From Thiobacillus denitrificans DSM 12475 (GTDB lineage: Bacteria > Pseudomonadota > Gammaproteobacteria > Burkholderiales > Thiobacillaceae): a stretch of 64,000 nucleotides of DNA. The DNA lies in assembly GCF_000376425.1 (NCBI RefSeq), contig NZ_AQWL01000003.1, positions 357,215 through 421,214 on the forward strand. Reading direction: 5' to 3'. Both the position numbers and the translations under genes were made by a program. Below, one piece after another: positions 56,045-64,000 of this stretch. The notes beneath the pieces were generated by a model. It was not told the DNA's origin. It saw only the letters and a list, made by a program, of their open reading frames with translations, and searched no databases. Position 1 is the first letter of the stretch. Each line of letters starts with the position of its first letter.

Positions 56045-58939
56045 ATGTCCTTGCTCCTGATTCTTCTTCTTCCGTTCGTTGGCAGCCTGTGTGCCGCCTT
56101 CCTGCCGGCCAATGCCCGCAATGCCGAGGCATGGCTGGCCGGCATCGTCGCGCTTGCGGCGGCGGCCCTGGTGGCAAACCTGTATCCGCAAATTGTCGCC
56201 GAAGGGGTCATCCGCATGAGCATTCCCTGGGCGCCCGGCCTGGGGCTGGATTTCTCCCTGCGCATGGATGGCTACGCCTGGCTGTTCGCCATGCTGATCA
56301 CGGTGATCGGCGCGCTGGTGGTGGTCTATGCACGCTACTACATGTCGCCGGACGATCCGGTGCCGCGTTTCTTCGCCTTTTTTCTGGCATTCATGGGCGC
56401 GATGCTCGGGGTGGTGCTGTCGGGCAACCTGCTCCAGATTGCCATGTTCTGGGAGTTGACCAGCCTCGCTTCGTTCATGCTCATCGCCTACTGGCATCAC
56501 CGCGTGGACGCGCGCCGCGGTGCGCGCATGGCGCTTATCGTCACCGGTACGGGCGGACTGGCGCTGCTGGGCGGCATGCTGCTGCTCGGGCACATGGCCG
56601 GCAGCTATGACCTGGATGCGGTTCTGGCGGCTGCAGACACGATCCAGAGCCATCCCTGGTATCCCGTGACACTGATCCTGATTGTGCTCGGCGCGTTGAC
56701 CAAGAGCGCGCAGTTTCCTTTCCACTTCTGGCTGCCCCATGCCATGGCGGCACCGACGCCGGTTTCAGCCTACCTGCATTCCGCCACCATGGTGAAGGCC
56801 GGCGTATTCCTGCTGGCCCGGTTCTGGCCGGTGCTGGCAGGCACCGACCTGTGGTTCTGGCTCGTCGGCGGAGCCGGCCTGTGCTCGCTGCTGATCGGCG
56901 CCTACCTGGCTCTGTTCCAGCAGGACATGAAGGGCGTGCTCGCCTACTCCACCATCAGCCATCTCGGCCTCATTACGCTGCTGCTGGGCATGAACAGTCC
57001 GCTGGCGCTGGTGGCGGCGGTTTTCCACATCGCGAATCACGCCACCTTCAAGGCTTCGCTATTCATGGCGGCGGGCATCGTCGACCATGAAACCGGCACG
57101 CGCAACATGCAGCGACTTTCGGGCCTGTATCGGGCGATGCCGATCACTGCGACGCTGGCCATCGTGGCGGCCGCGGCGATGGCGGGGGTGCCGCTGCTCA
57201 ACGGCTTTCTGTCGAAAGAGATGTTCTTTGCCGAGACCATCTTTCTCGACCGCCCCGACTGGCAACACATCAGCCTGCCGCTAGTGGCGACGCTGGCGAG
57301 CATGTTCAGCGTCGCCTATTCGCTGCGCTTCATCCATCAGGTCTTCTTCGGTCCGCCAACCGACGATCTGCCCCGCGCGCCGCATGAGCCGACGCGCTGG
57401 ATGCTGCTGCCGAGCGCGCTGCTGGTGCTAGCCTGCGTGCTGGTCGGAATGTTCCCCGGCATCACCGTCGGGCCCTATCTGCGAACGGCAACCGACTCGA
57501 TTCTCGGCAGCGACGCGCCGTCCTACAGCCTGGCCGTCTGGCATGGCCTCAATCTGCCGCTGTTGATGAGTGCCACCGCGCTCATCGGCGGCGTCGTGCT
57601 CTACCGCGCCTTTCTCTGGCGTGCCGGCACGGAGGTGCCGCTGCTCGAGCGTATCGACGGCAAACGCATCTTCGACTGGTCGCAGACGAGGCTGATGTCG
57701 GGTGCCGAACAGGCCATGCGCTGGCTGTTTTCGCCACGCCTGCAGATGCAGCTCCTGGTCCTCTTTCTCGTTGCCCTGGGCGGCGCGCTGCTGCCCATGC
57801 TCAATACCGGCAGTTCCTGGGGCACACGGGAAACAATGCCCCTCCACCCGGCCTTCGCGCTGCTCTGGATCGTCGGCGGCACCTGCGCGCTGGCCGCCGC
57901 CTGGCAGGCCAAGCATCACCGTTTTGCCGCGCTGATTCTGGCGGGTGGCGCGGGACTGGCGACCAGCCTGACCTTTGTCTGGTTCTCGGCGCCCGACCTG
58001 GCGCTCACCCAGCTCACTGTCGAAGTGGTCACCGCCGTGCTGATCCTGCTCGGCCTGCGCTGGCTGCCGCCGCGCGAAGCACGCTTTGCCCAGGGCCGGC
58101 CCGAAACGGCCCGGGTGCGCCTGCGCCGCCTGCGCGACATGTCGATCGCGGTCGCGGGCGGCGTCGGTCTTGCAGCGCTGGCCTACGCCATCCTGACCCG
58201 CCCCGACATCGATGGCATTTCGCCTTTCTTCATCGAGCAGTCCCTGCCCCGGGGCGGCGGCCTCAACGTGGTCAACGTGATCCTGGTCGATTTCCGCGGC
58301 TTCGACACCCTGGGTGAAATCACCGTGCTCGCCGTGGTCGCGCTGACCGTGTTCGCCCTGCTGCGGCGCTTCCGCCCCGCACCGGAGAGCATCCCCCTGC
58401 CACGCCAGCAGCGTGAGCAGAATGCGGCGGACGGCATCGAGGAAACCCGCGTGCCCGACCCCGACGCCAAGCTGCCAGGCGGTTACATGATGTTGCCGGC
58501 AGTGCTCGTGCGCCTGCTGCTGCCGCTGGCGATGCTGGTCTCGCTATTCTTCCTGCTGCGCGGCCACAACGCGCCGGGCGGCGGCTTCGTCGGCGGACTC
58601 GTGTTGGCCACCGCCATCATCCTGCAATACCTCGTCGGCGGCATCGTCTGGGTGGAGTCGCGCCTGCGCATCCATCCCATGGTATGGATCGCGCTCGGCC
58701 TGCTCAGCGCGGCCACGGCGGGCGCCAGCGCGTGGCTGCACGGCCATCCGTTCCTCACCAGCCTCGCCTGGCACGGTGAATTGCCGCTGCTCGGCGAACT
58801 GCACCTGTCGAGCGTGCTGCTCTTCGATCTGGGCGTTTATATGCTGGTGGTGGGCGCGACGGTGCTAATGCTGGTGGTCATCGCCCACCAGTCGCTGCGC
58901 CGCCATCACCGCAAGCTCAGCCTCGGAGGAAACGCCTGA
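56045..58939 (+). CDS. mrpA: Mrp cation/proton antiporter subunit A with fused MrpB domain
   Basis: A 964-residue membrane protein. Residues 1-770 match MrpA, with about 20 helices and NuoL-like proton-channel motifs ([73 protein letters not shown]). Residues 815-955 match MrpB/MnhB ([26 protein letters not shown]). This A-B fusion fits the six-gene, group 2 type of Mrp operon. With the other subunits it exchanges Na+ (or K+) for protons and supports pH and salt homeostasis. First gene of the operon. Confidence 0.95.
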   Translation: MSLLLILLLPFVGSLCAAFLPANARNAEAWLAGIVALAAAALVANLYPQIVAEGVIRMSIPWAPGLGLDFSLRMDGYAWLFAMLITVIGALVVVYARYYMSPDDPVPRFFAFFLAFMGAMLGVVLSGNLLQIAMFWELTSLASFMLIAYWHHRVDARRGARMALIVTGTGGLALLGGMLLLGHMAGSYDLDAVLAAADTIQSHPWYPVTLILIVLGALTKSAQFPFHFWLPHAMAAPTPVSAYLHSATMVKAGVFLLARFWPVLAGTDLWFWLVGGAGLCSLLIGAYLALFQQDMKGVLAYSTISHLGLITLLLGMNSPLALVAAVFHIANHATFKASLFMAAGIVDHETGTRNMQRLSGLYRAMPITATLAIVAAAAMAGVPLLNGFLSKEMFFAETIFLDRPDWQHISLPLVATLASMFSVAYSLRFIHQVFFGPPTDDLPRAPHEPTRWMLLPSALLVLACVLVGMFPGITVGPYLRTATDSILGSDAPSYSLAVWHGLNLPLLMSATALIGGVVLYRAFLWRAGTEVPLLERIDGKRIFDWSQTRLMSGAEQAMRWLFSPRLQMQLLVLFLVALGGALLPMLNTGSSWGTRETMPLHPAFALLWIVGGTCALAAAWQAKHHRFAALILAGGAGLATSLTFVWFSAPDLALTQLTVEVVTAVLILLGLRWLPPREARFAQGRPETARVRLRRLRDMSIAVAGGVGLAALAYAILTRPDIDGISPFFIEQSLPRGGGLNVVNVILVDFRGFDTLGEITVLAVVALTVFALLRRFRPAPESIPLPRQQREQNAADGIEETRVPDPDAKLPGGYMMLPAVLVRLLLPLAMLVSLFFLLRGHNAPGGGFVGGLVLATAIILQYLVGGIVWVESRLRIHPMVWIALGLLSAATAGASAWLHGHPFLTSLAWHGELPLLGELHLSSVLLFDLGVYMLVVGATVLMLVVIAHQSLRRHHRKLSLGGNA

Positions 58940-59286
58940 TGGAAATCGTTTTCGCCATCGCCATTGGCGTCATGGCCGGCTCGGGCATATGGCTGGTGCT
59001 GCGTCCGCGTACCTTCCAGGTCATCATCGGCCTGTCGCTGCTCGCTTATGCCGTCAACCTGTTCATCTTCGGCATGGGACGACTACGCGTCGGCGCCGTT
59101 CCGGTGATCGACCCGCTTACCGGCAGCAACCCCGATCTGTATACCGATCCGGTGCCGCAGGCCCTGGTGTTGACCGCCATCGTCATCAGCTTCGCCACCA
59201 CTGCGCTGTTCCTCGTCGTCCTGCTCGCTTCGCGCGGCTTGAATGGCACCGACCACGTCGACGGCCAGGAAACCGATAGAGAATGA
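58939..59286 (+). CDS. mrpC: Mrp antiporter subunit C
   Basis: A 115-residue three-helix protein related to NuoK: IGVMAGSGIWLVLRPRTFQVIIGLSLLAYAVNLFIF and DPVPQALVLTAIVISFATTALFLV. Its ATG shares one base with the mrpA stop (TGATG). Confidence 0.95.
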   Translation: MEIVFAIAIGVMAGSGIWLVLRPRTFQVIIGLSLLAYAVNLFIFGMGRLRVGAVPVIDPLTGSNPDLYTDPVPQALVLTAIVISFATTALFLVVLLASRGLNGTDHVDGQETDRE

Positions 59287-59328
59287 TGCCGCCCCGCCTA
59301 TCGCCCTTATCGCCACCCGGAGCGCCGC

Positions 59329-60948
59329 ATGGGTAGCTGGCTGCAGCATCTGCCGGTCCTGCCGATCGTGCTGCCCCTGCTGACAGGGGCCGCGCTGCTG
59401 CTGATCAGCGAAACCCGACACCGTCTGCGCACCACGATCGCGTTGCTCGCCACGCTCGCCCAGCTATTGCTGGCGCTGACCTTGCTGGCCATCAGCGGCG
59501 CGCACCTGCCCGCTCCGTGGAACGGCGAAATCGCGGTCTATTCGCTTGGCAACTGGGCGGCGCCTTTCGGCATCGTGCTGGTAGTGGATCGTCTGGCGGC
59601 CATCATGCTGACGCTGACGGCAACGCTCGGATCGGCCGCCCTGATCTACTCGCTGGCGCGCTGGGAGCGGGCGGGGGTGCATTACCTGCCCTTGTTCCAG
59701 TTCCTGCTGATGGGCTTGAACGGCGCCTTCCTCACCGGCGACCTGTTCAACCTGTTCGTGTTCTTCGAGGTTCTGCTGGCGGCTTCCTACGGTCTGGCGC
59801 TGCATGGTTCGGGCGTGGCGCGGGTCAAGGCCGGACTGCATTACGTCGCGGTCAACCTGGTCGCCTCGCTGCTGTTTCTGGTGGCGGCGGCGCTCATTTA
59901 CGGCGTGACGGGCACGCTCAACATGGCCGAGCTGGCCCTGCGCGTGCAGGCCCTCAGCCCCGACGACCGTACCCTGTTCGACATCGGCGCCGCACTGCTC
60001 GGCATCGTGTTCCTGGTCAAGGCCGGCGCCTGGCCGCTCAACTTCTGGCTGCCAACAACCTATGCGGCGGCCTCGGCGCCGGTGGCCGGGGTGTTCGCGA
60101 TTCTGACCAAGGTGGGAATCTATGCCTTGTTGCGCACCGAAACCCTGCTGCATGCGGCCGGATCCGCGGCGCCCTTCGGGGGTGAGTGGCTTTACTATGG
60201 CGGCCTGGCAACCATCGCCATCGGCAGTCTCGGCATTCTCGCCGCCCAGCGGCTGGAGCGGCTGGCGGGATTTCTGGTGATCGTCTCGTCCGGCACCCTG
60301 CTCGCCGCCATCGGTTTTCGCGGCACCGCCCTGACCGGCCCGGCCCTGTTCTACCTGGTCAGCTCGGTACTGGGCAGCGGCGCATTTTTCATGGTGATCG
60401 AGATGGTGCAGCGTAACCGGGCCTATGCGGCCGACCTGCTCGCCGTCAGCTTCGAGGCGTTCGGTTTGCAGGATCCTGCCAGCGATACGGAGCACCCCGA
60501 CGAAACGGTCGGTCTGCCGATACCGGCAGCGATGGCGTTTCTCGGATTGACGTTCGTTTCCTGCGCGCTGCTGCTGACCGGACTTCCCCCTCTGTCGGGC
60601 TTCGTCGCCAAATTCTCCCTGCTCGCCGCAGCCATTGCGGAAGCACCGGGCGGCAACCCCCTACCTTCCTGGCTGCTTGTCGCGGCCCTGCTGCTGTCGG
60701 GCCTGGCGGGGGTGATCAGCCTGTCGCGGCTGGGTGTCCGCGTATTTTGGAGCGGCGAACGCAGCACGCCGCGCCTGCTCTGGGTCGAGGCCGGGCCGGT
60801 GGCCGGCCTGATCATCCTCTGCACCGCCCTGGCGCTGGGTGCTGGGCCCGCCATGGAGTACTTCATGGTCACCGCCGAATCCCTGCACAATCCCGCCGTC
60901 TACCCCAACGCGGTGTTGCCAGCCGACGCCGGAGGAACCGGCAAGTGA
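59329..60948 (+). CDS. mrpD: Mrp antiporter subunit D
   Basis: A 539-residue NuoM/N-like membrane protein with about 14 helices: LTGDLFNLFVFFEVLLAASYGLALHG, FLVKAGAWPLNFWLPTTYAAASAPVAGVFAILTKVGIYALLR and LTGLPPLSGFVAKFSLL. It forms the second proton-channel-like unit of the complex. ATG 59329 follows CGGAG; the 42-base gap to mrpC is the largest in the operon. Confidence 0.95.
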   Translation: MGSWLQHLPVLPIVLPLLTGAALLLISETRHRLRTTIALLATLAQLLLALTLLAISGAHLPAPWNGEIAVYSLGNWAAPFGIVLVVDRLAAIMLTLTATLGSAALIYSLARWERAGVHYLPLFQFLLMGLNGAFLTGDLFNLFVFFEVLLAASYGLALHGSGVARVKAGLHYVAVNLVASLLFLVAAALIYGVTGTLNMAELALRVQALSPDDRTLFDIGAALLGIVFLVKAGAWPLNFWLPTTYAAASAPVAGVFAILTKVGIYALLRTETLLHAAGSAAPFGGEWLYYGGLATIAIGSLGILAAQRLERLAGFLVIVSSGTLLAAIGFRGTALTGPALFYLVSSVLGSGAFFMVIEMVQRNRAYAADLLAVSFEAFGLQDPASDTEHPDETVGLPIPAAMAFLGLTFVSCALLLTGLPPLSGFVAKFSLLAAAIAEAPGGNPLPSWLLVAALLLSGLAGVISLSRLGVRVFWSGERSTPRLLWVEAGPVAGLIILCTALALGAGPAMEYFMVTAESLHNPAVYPNAVLPADAGGTGK

Positions 60949-61433
60949 AGCGCAAACTCCTGCTGCCACTGCTGCCGATCGTCCTGATCGTGGTGTGGCT
61001 GTTGCTCAACGACAGCCTGGCGGCGGGGCAGATTGTCCTCGGCATCCTGCTTGCCCTCCTCGTCACCTTTGCCATCGCCCCGCTGCGTCCCCTCCCGGCC
61101 TGGCCCCATCGGCTGCATCTGGCCATCGGCCTGATCTTCCATGTCCTGCACGACATCATCCGTTCCAACCTGGCGGTCGGCAGCATCATTCTCGGGGCAT
61201 CCCGGCGTCAGCCCCGGGTCGGCTTCATGAAGATTCCACTCGACATGCGCGACCCCCACGGACTGGCGATGCTGACCATCATCGTCACCGCCACGCCTGG
61301 CACGGTCTGGGCCGGGCACGATGCGGACAGCAACGTCCTCACGCTGCATGTCCTCGACTTGCAGGATGAGGCCGCCTGGGTGCGCACCATCAAGCAACGC
61401 TATGAACGCCCCCTGATGGAGATATTCGAATGA
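60945..61433 (+). CDS. mrpE: Mrp antiporter subunit E
   Basis: A 162-residue protein with three N-terminal helices and a soluble C-terminal part containing the family segment MLTIIVTATPGTVWAGHDADSNVLTLHVLD. Start is GTG 60945, with an excellent GGAGGAA seven bases upstream; it overlaps the mrpD stop (GTGA). The longer open frame to 60747 lies inside mrpD. Confidence 0.94.
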   Translation: MKRKLLLPLLPIVLIVVWLLLNDSLAAGQIVLGILLALLVTFAIAPLRPLPAWPHRLHLAIGLIFHVLHDIIRSNLAVGSIILGASRRQPRVGFMKIPLDMRDPHGLAMLTIIVTATPGTVWAGHDADSNVLTLHVLDLQDEAAWVRTIKQRYERPLMEIFE

Positions 61434-61711
61434 ACGCCTTTCTCTCCGGATCGATCTACTTCGCACTGATCTGTTTTGCCGTCGCCATGCTGTGCGCCCT
61501 GCTGCGCCTGCTGCGGGGGCCCTCCGCGCAGGACCGGGTGCTGGCCCTCGATACCCTGTACATCAACGGCATGCTCACGATATTGATGCTGGGAATAGGC
61601 ATCGGCTCCGCCGTCTATTTCGACATCGCCCTGCTGATCGCCCTGTTCGGCTTCGTCGCCTCGACCGCGATGGCCAAATTCCTGCTGCGCGGCGAGGTGA
61701 TCGAGCCATGA
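61430..61711 (+). CDS. mrpF: Mrp antiporter subunit F
   Basis: A 93-residue, three-helix protein: RLLRGPSAQDRVLALDTLYINGMLTILMLGIG, typical of MrpF. ATG overlaps the mrpE stop, and the stop overlaps mrpG (both ATGA). Confidence 0.95.
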   Translation: MNAFLSGSIYFALICFAVAMLCALLRLLRGPSAQDRVLALDTLYINGMLTILMLGIGIGSAVYFDIALLIALFGFVASTAMAKFLLRGEVIEP

Positions 61712-62019
61712 TGGCCATCGACATTTCGCCGTGGTTTGCGCTGCCGGCGGCACTGCTCCTGATCTGCGGCGGCCTGCTGACCCTGATCGGCTCCCTCGGC
61801 CTGCTCCGCCTCGACACCTTCTACGCCCGGATCCACGCACCGACCATGGGCAACACGCTGGGCACCGGCTGCGTATTGCTGGCCTCGATCCTGGTGTCTT
61901 CCGCACTGGCCCAACGGCCGGTGATCCACGAAGTCCTCATTACCGTATTCATCCTCCTGACATCGCCGGTCACCGCAATGCTGCTGATGCGCGCAGCCGT
62001 CTTCCGCAACCGCGACTGA
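61708..62019 (+). CDS. mrpG: Mrp antiporter subunit G
   Basis: A 103-residue, three-helix protein: GGLLTLIGSLGLLRLDTFYARIHAPTMGNTLGTGCVLLASIL and LITVFILLTSPVTAMLLMRAA, diagnostic of MrpG/PhaG. Last gene of mrpACDEFG. Confidence 0.95.
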   Translation: MMAIDISPWFALPAALLLICGGLLTLIGSLGLLRLDTFYARIHAPTMGNTLGTGCVLLASILVSSALAQRPVIHEVLITVFILLTSPVTAMLLMRAAVFRNRD

Positions 62020-62130
62020 CGCGCAAGCCGCCGTGCCGGCGTTGGTTATATGGTTTGTCATTAAAGCGAAAAATCTCCCCCGCCCTGCTGCGCATGTTGG
62101 CTGCCAAACCAAAGCGCCGCTTCCTTGAGG

Positions 62131-62153
62131 CGTTGAAGTGAGCGTCTTCAACG
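62131..62153 (+). repeat. perfect hairpin downstream of mrpG
   Basis: CGTTGAAG and CTTCAACG pair perfectly around a seven-base loop, 111 bases after mrpG. There is no T run on the plus strand, so it may stabilise the mRNA 3' end rather than terminate. Confidence 0.4.
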
Positions 62154-62175
62154 GCACAAAAAAAGCCTCTCCGGC

Positions 62176-62205
62176 TCGACACGCGCGTGGCGTTTCGGTT
62201 ATGAT
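62176..62205 (+). promoter_or_regulatory. probable promoter of tRNA-Val
   Basis: TCGACA (62176-62181), an 18-base spacer and TATGAT (62200-62205), ending 12 bases before the tRNA. The G+C-rich TCGCCCC between box and tRNA resembles a stringent discriminator. Confidence 0.6.
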
Positions 62206-62217
62206 TCGCCCCGCATT

Positions 62218-62294
62218 AGGCGCGTAGCTCAGCTGGTTAGAGCACCACCTTGACATGGTGGGGGTCGTTGGTTCGAGTCCAATCGCGCCTACCA
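62218..62294 (+). tRNA. tRNA-Val (anticodon GAC)
   Basis: A complete 77-base cloverleaf: acceptor AGGCGCG / CGCGCCT, D-arm GCTCAGCTGGTTAGAGC, anticodon stem CCACC / GGTGG with loop TTGACAT (anticodon GAC), T-arm GGTTCGAGTCC, discriminator A and encoded CCA. Confidence 0.97.
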
Positions 62295-62307
62295 ACGGTA
62301 ATAAAAC

Positions 62308-62332
62308 AAAACGGGCTTTCGGCCCGTTTTGT
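62308..62332 (+). terminator. terminator after tRNA-Val
   Basis: AAAACGGGC / GCCCGTTTT, a 9-bp stem with a five-base loop and T-rich tail, 13 bases after the tRNA. Confidence 0.88.
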
Positions 62333-62756
62333 CGTTTCTGCGGAGCGCGTTTTCGGCGCATCCGCTGGGAATATCTCGCTGGGCGGCGGGCTTTCCCTGT
62401 CGAGAAGCCGGGGGCAACAGCGTCTACAAGCCTTGCTGTTGATCGGGCATATTGCGCGGATGGCCGGACGGCTGATCGTCGAGGCGGCCAAGAGGCTCAG
62501 CATCATCAACAATTGAGCGCATGTACAAAGGACAGGGCGAGCTGTCGGTGATGATGCTGGCAAAGCGCGTGATACCCCCCCGCGCTGCCGCGAAAACTGA
62601 AAACCCCAATGCCTCGTTGGCATGGCCTGCGACGTCGGGCCAGTACTGCTGCAATCAGCCGCGCTGTTCGCTACTTTATTTTCTCCGCGACAGCGGCGTG
62701 CGTTCTTTGCACTTTCCGTAGGGTGGCCGCACTTTATATTTGTTTTTTTAATGGCT
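62333..62756. other. 424-base region without a recognisable gene
   Basis: Between the tRNA-Val terminator and thpR. Short open frames on both strands overlap the tRNA or lack ribosome binding sites and family resemblance. The fragment LLLIGHIARMAGRLIVEAAKR is the only protein-like stretch and could be a gene remnant. Nothing else recognised. Confidence 0.4.
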
Positions 62757-63311
62757 TCACGCCATCAAAAACCATCGCCGAATCACCTCGTACTGCGCCC
62801 CTTCGGCTTCGGTGCGCGAGGCCACCAGTACGAACTCGCTGGCAGACCAGCTTACCGGCACACACGCCTGCGGTTCGCCACCTGCCGTGTTGCGTAGCAG
62901 GGTGACATGCGGCACATGCGGGCGGGTGTCGACGGGATAGCCGGCAGCCTGCAGGGCGGCATTCAGGGCGCCGATCAGTTCGACGTATTGCGGCGGCGTC
63001 CGGCTCGCGCCCAGCCAGCCGATGCGGTTGTGCCGCCAGTAACCGGGGCGGTCGAGGATCAGCTCGAAGGCGTCGGCCCGAACGGTCGCGGCGCAGGCGG
63101 CCAGGTCGTCCAGCTGTTCGACCGGCGTACGGCCGAGAAACGCCAGGGTGAGATGCAGGGTATCGGCGCGCATGCGCCGGCCGCCCCAGTGCTGGTGCAG
63201 CCATTTTCCGGTGCGGTTGAGTACGGCGCGGGTGGCATCATCCGGCCACAGCGCGAAAAACAGCCGCAGCGTGGCGGGCCCGGCGGTCTCGGCCGGACCG
63301 GATTCAGTCAC
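62757..63311 (-). CDS. thpR: RNA 2',3'-cyclic phosphodiesterase
   Basis: A 184-residue 2H phosphoesterase with the two signature histidine motifs HLTLAFL (near residue 53) and HVTLLRN (near residue 135), and the family start [11 protein letters not shown]. It opens 2',3'-cyclic phosphates on RNA ends. Its start overlaps the ispF stop by eight bases. Confidence 0.93.
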   Translation of the reverse strand: MTESGPAETAGPATLRLFFALWPDDATRAVLNRTGKWLHQHWGGRRMRADTLHLTLAFLGRTPVEQLDDLAACAATVRADAFELILDRPGYWRHNRIGWLGASRTPPQYVELIGALNAALQAAGYPVDTRPHVPHVTLLRNTAGGEPQACVPVSWSASEFVLVASRTEAEGAQYEVIRRWFLMA

Positions 63312-63786
63312 GCCCGATCAGGCACACCGCTTCGGCTGCGATGCCCTCGCCGCGCCCGGTGAAGCCGAGCTTCTCGGTGGTGGTGGCCTTGACGTTGACA
63401 CGCTCGATGGCGATGCCGAGGTCGTCGGCGATGTGTGCCGTCATGCGTGCGATGTGCGGTGCCATTTTCGGCGCCTGCGCGATGACGGTGGCGTCGATGT
63501 TGCCGACGCGCCAGCCGCGCTCGCGTAACTGCCCGGCCACGCGGCGCAGCAGGATGCGGCTGTCGATGCCTGCAAACGCGGCGTCGGTATCCGGGAAATG
63601 GCGGCCGATATCACCCAGCCCGGCCGCGCCCAGCAGCGCATCGCTGATCGCGTGCAGCAGCACGTCGGCGTCGGAATGGCCAGCCAGTCCCTGATCGTGG
63701 GGGATATCGACACCACCGATGATGAGCTTGCGGTTGGCGGCGAAGGCGTGCACGTCGAAACCGTGGCCGATGCGGATGTCAGTCAT
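63304..63786 (-). CDS. ispF: 2-C-methyl-D-erythritol 2,4-cyclodiphosphate synthase
   Basis: A 160-residue MEP-pathway enzyme: [11 protein letters not shown] (metal ligands Asp and His), [18 protein letters not shown] and [22 protein letters not shown]. Makes the cyclic diphosphate precursor of isoprenoids. Overlaps ispD by eight bases. Confidence 0.97.
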   Translation of the reverse strand: MTDIRIGHGFDVHAFAANRKLIIGGVDIPHDQGLAGHSDADVLLHAISDALLGAAGLGDIGRHFPDTDAAFAGIDSRILLRRVAGQLRERGWRVGNIDATVIAQAPKMAPHIARMTAHIADDLGIAIERVNVKATTTEKLGFTGRGEGIAAEAVCLIGRD

Positions 63787-64000
63787 GCAGATGCTCCAGG
63801 ATGAGACTCGCCAGGCGCAGGTCCTGCGGATAGGTCACTTTCAGGTTGCGGCTGTCGGACTCGACGAGCTTCGGGCGCAGGCCCAGCTGCTCGATCGCCG
63901 ACGCCTCGTCGGTCATGTCGCTGGCGGCCGCGCATAGCGCGTCGCGCAGCATGCCATGACGAAACATCTGCGGCGTCTGCGCCTGCCACAGACCGGCGCG
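63779..64000 (-). CDS. ispD: 2-C-methyl-D-erythritol 4-phosphate cytidylyltransferase (C-terminal part)
   Basis: The last 73 codons of IspD, running in from the right edge: [30 protein letters not shown] and [16 protein letters not shown], all typical of the family. The N-terminal nucleotide-binding part lies outside. Directly upstream of ispF in the usual ispDF order. Confidence 0.95.
   Translation of the reverse strand, partial: RAGLWQAQTPQMFRHGMLRDALCAAASDMTDEASAIEQLGLRPKLVESDSRNLKVTYPQDLRLASLILEHLHD

Noticed and set aside
62250-62516. 88-codon open frame over tRNA-Val and beyond
   Set aside because: Begins inside the tRNA and reads through its terminator.

Overview
The window is dense, high-GC chromosomal DNA from a betaproteobacterium, most likely a Thiobacillus-like member of the Nitrosomonadales/Thiobacillaceae. 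This rests on gene content and protein style: the order thrS-infC-rpmI-rplT-pheS-pheT-ihfA-merR-tRNA-Pro, a triplet of DUF2173 (roadblock-like) genes, a CobD/AmpE-like protein, CYTH next to ppk1, and a six-gene Mrp antiporter. No database search was possible, so the genus is an inference. I see no complete insertion sequence, prophage or CRISPR array.

Layout. 1-4.6 kb: a CYTH triphosphatase (cut by the window edge) divergent from ppk1, then htpG behind a clear heat-shock promoter. 4.6-6.8 kb: a flavin-dependent oxidoreductase and a methyltransferase that look accessory. 6.9-18.8 kb: a large exported protein with three internal repeats, rlmA, a TauD-like dioxygenase, a cytochrome b561, a second methyltransferase, a FUSC-family membrane protein, a diguanylate cyclase, three tandem DUF2173 genes and a glutathione transferase. 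18.9-24.6 kb (minus strand): cfa, then a translationally coupled gyrI-like/cobD-like/nucleoside-gate/ppx set. 24.8-30.6 kb: a PAS/GAF/GGDEF/EAL hybrid, an exported metallo-beta-lactamase-fold hydrolase and a frameshifted response regulator-GGDEF gene. 30.6-32.6 kb: tauE/DUF190/crcB and a DUF302 protein. 33.0-37.3 kb: rlhA and a marR-cytochrome b561-yceI-yceI operon behind a strong MarR-type operator.

37.5-40.9 kb holds molybdenum cofactor genes: mobB-moeA-moaD-moaE runs one way and moaA the other, with a ModE-type palindrome between them; a short ModE-like regulator lies at 32.7 kb. 40.9-45.8 kb is the most unusual region: an EgtB/SenA-type non-heme iron enzyme is divergent from selD, which abuts egtD, followed by selO. 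The set suggests synthesis of ergothioneine or its selenium analogue selenoneine. A lipoprotein and a DUF6499-like protein follow.

47.2-55.5 kb is the conserved translation cluster with sodB and tRNA-Pro; infC appears to start at the rare ATC codon. 56.0-62.0 kb is the mrpACDEFG cation/proton antiporter operon (mrpA carries a fused mrpB domain). The window closes with tRNA-Val, thpR, ispF and the end of ispD.
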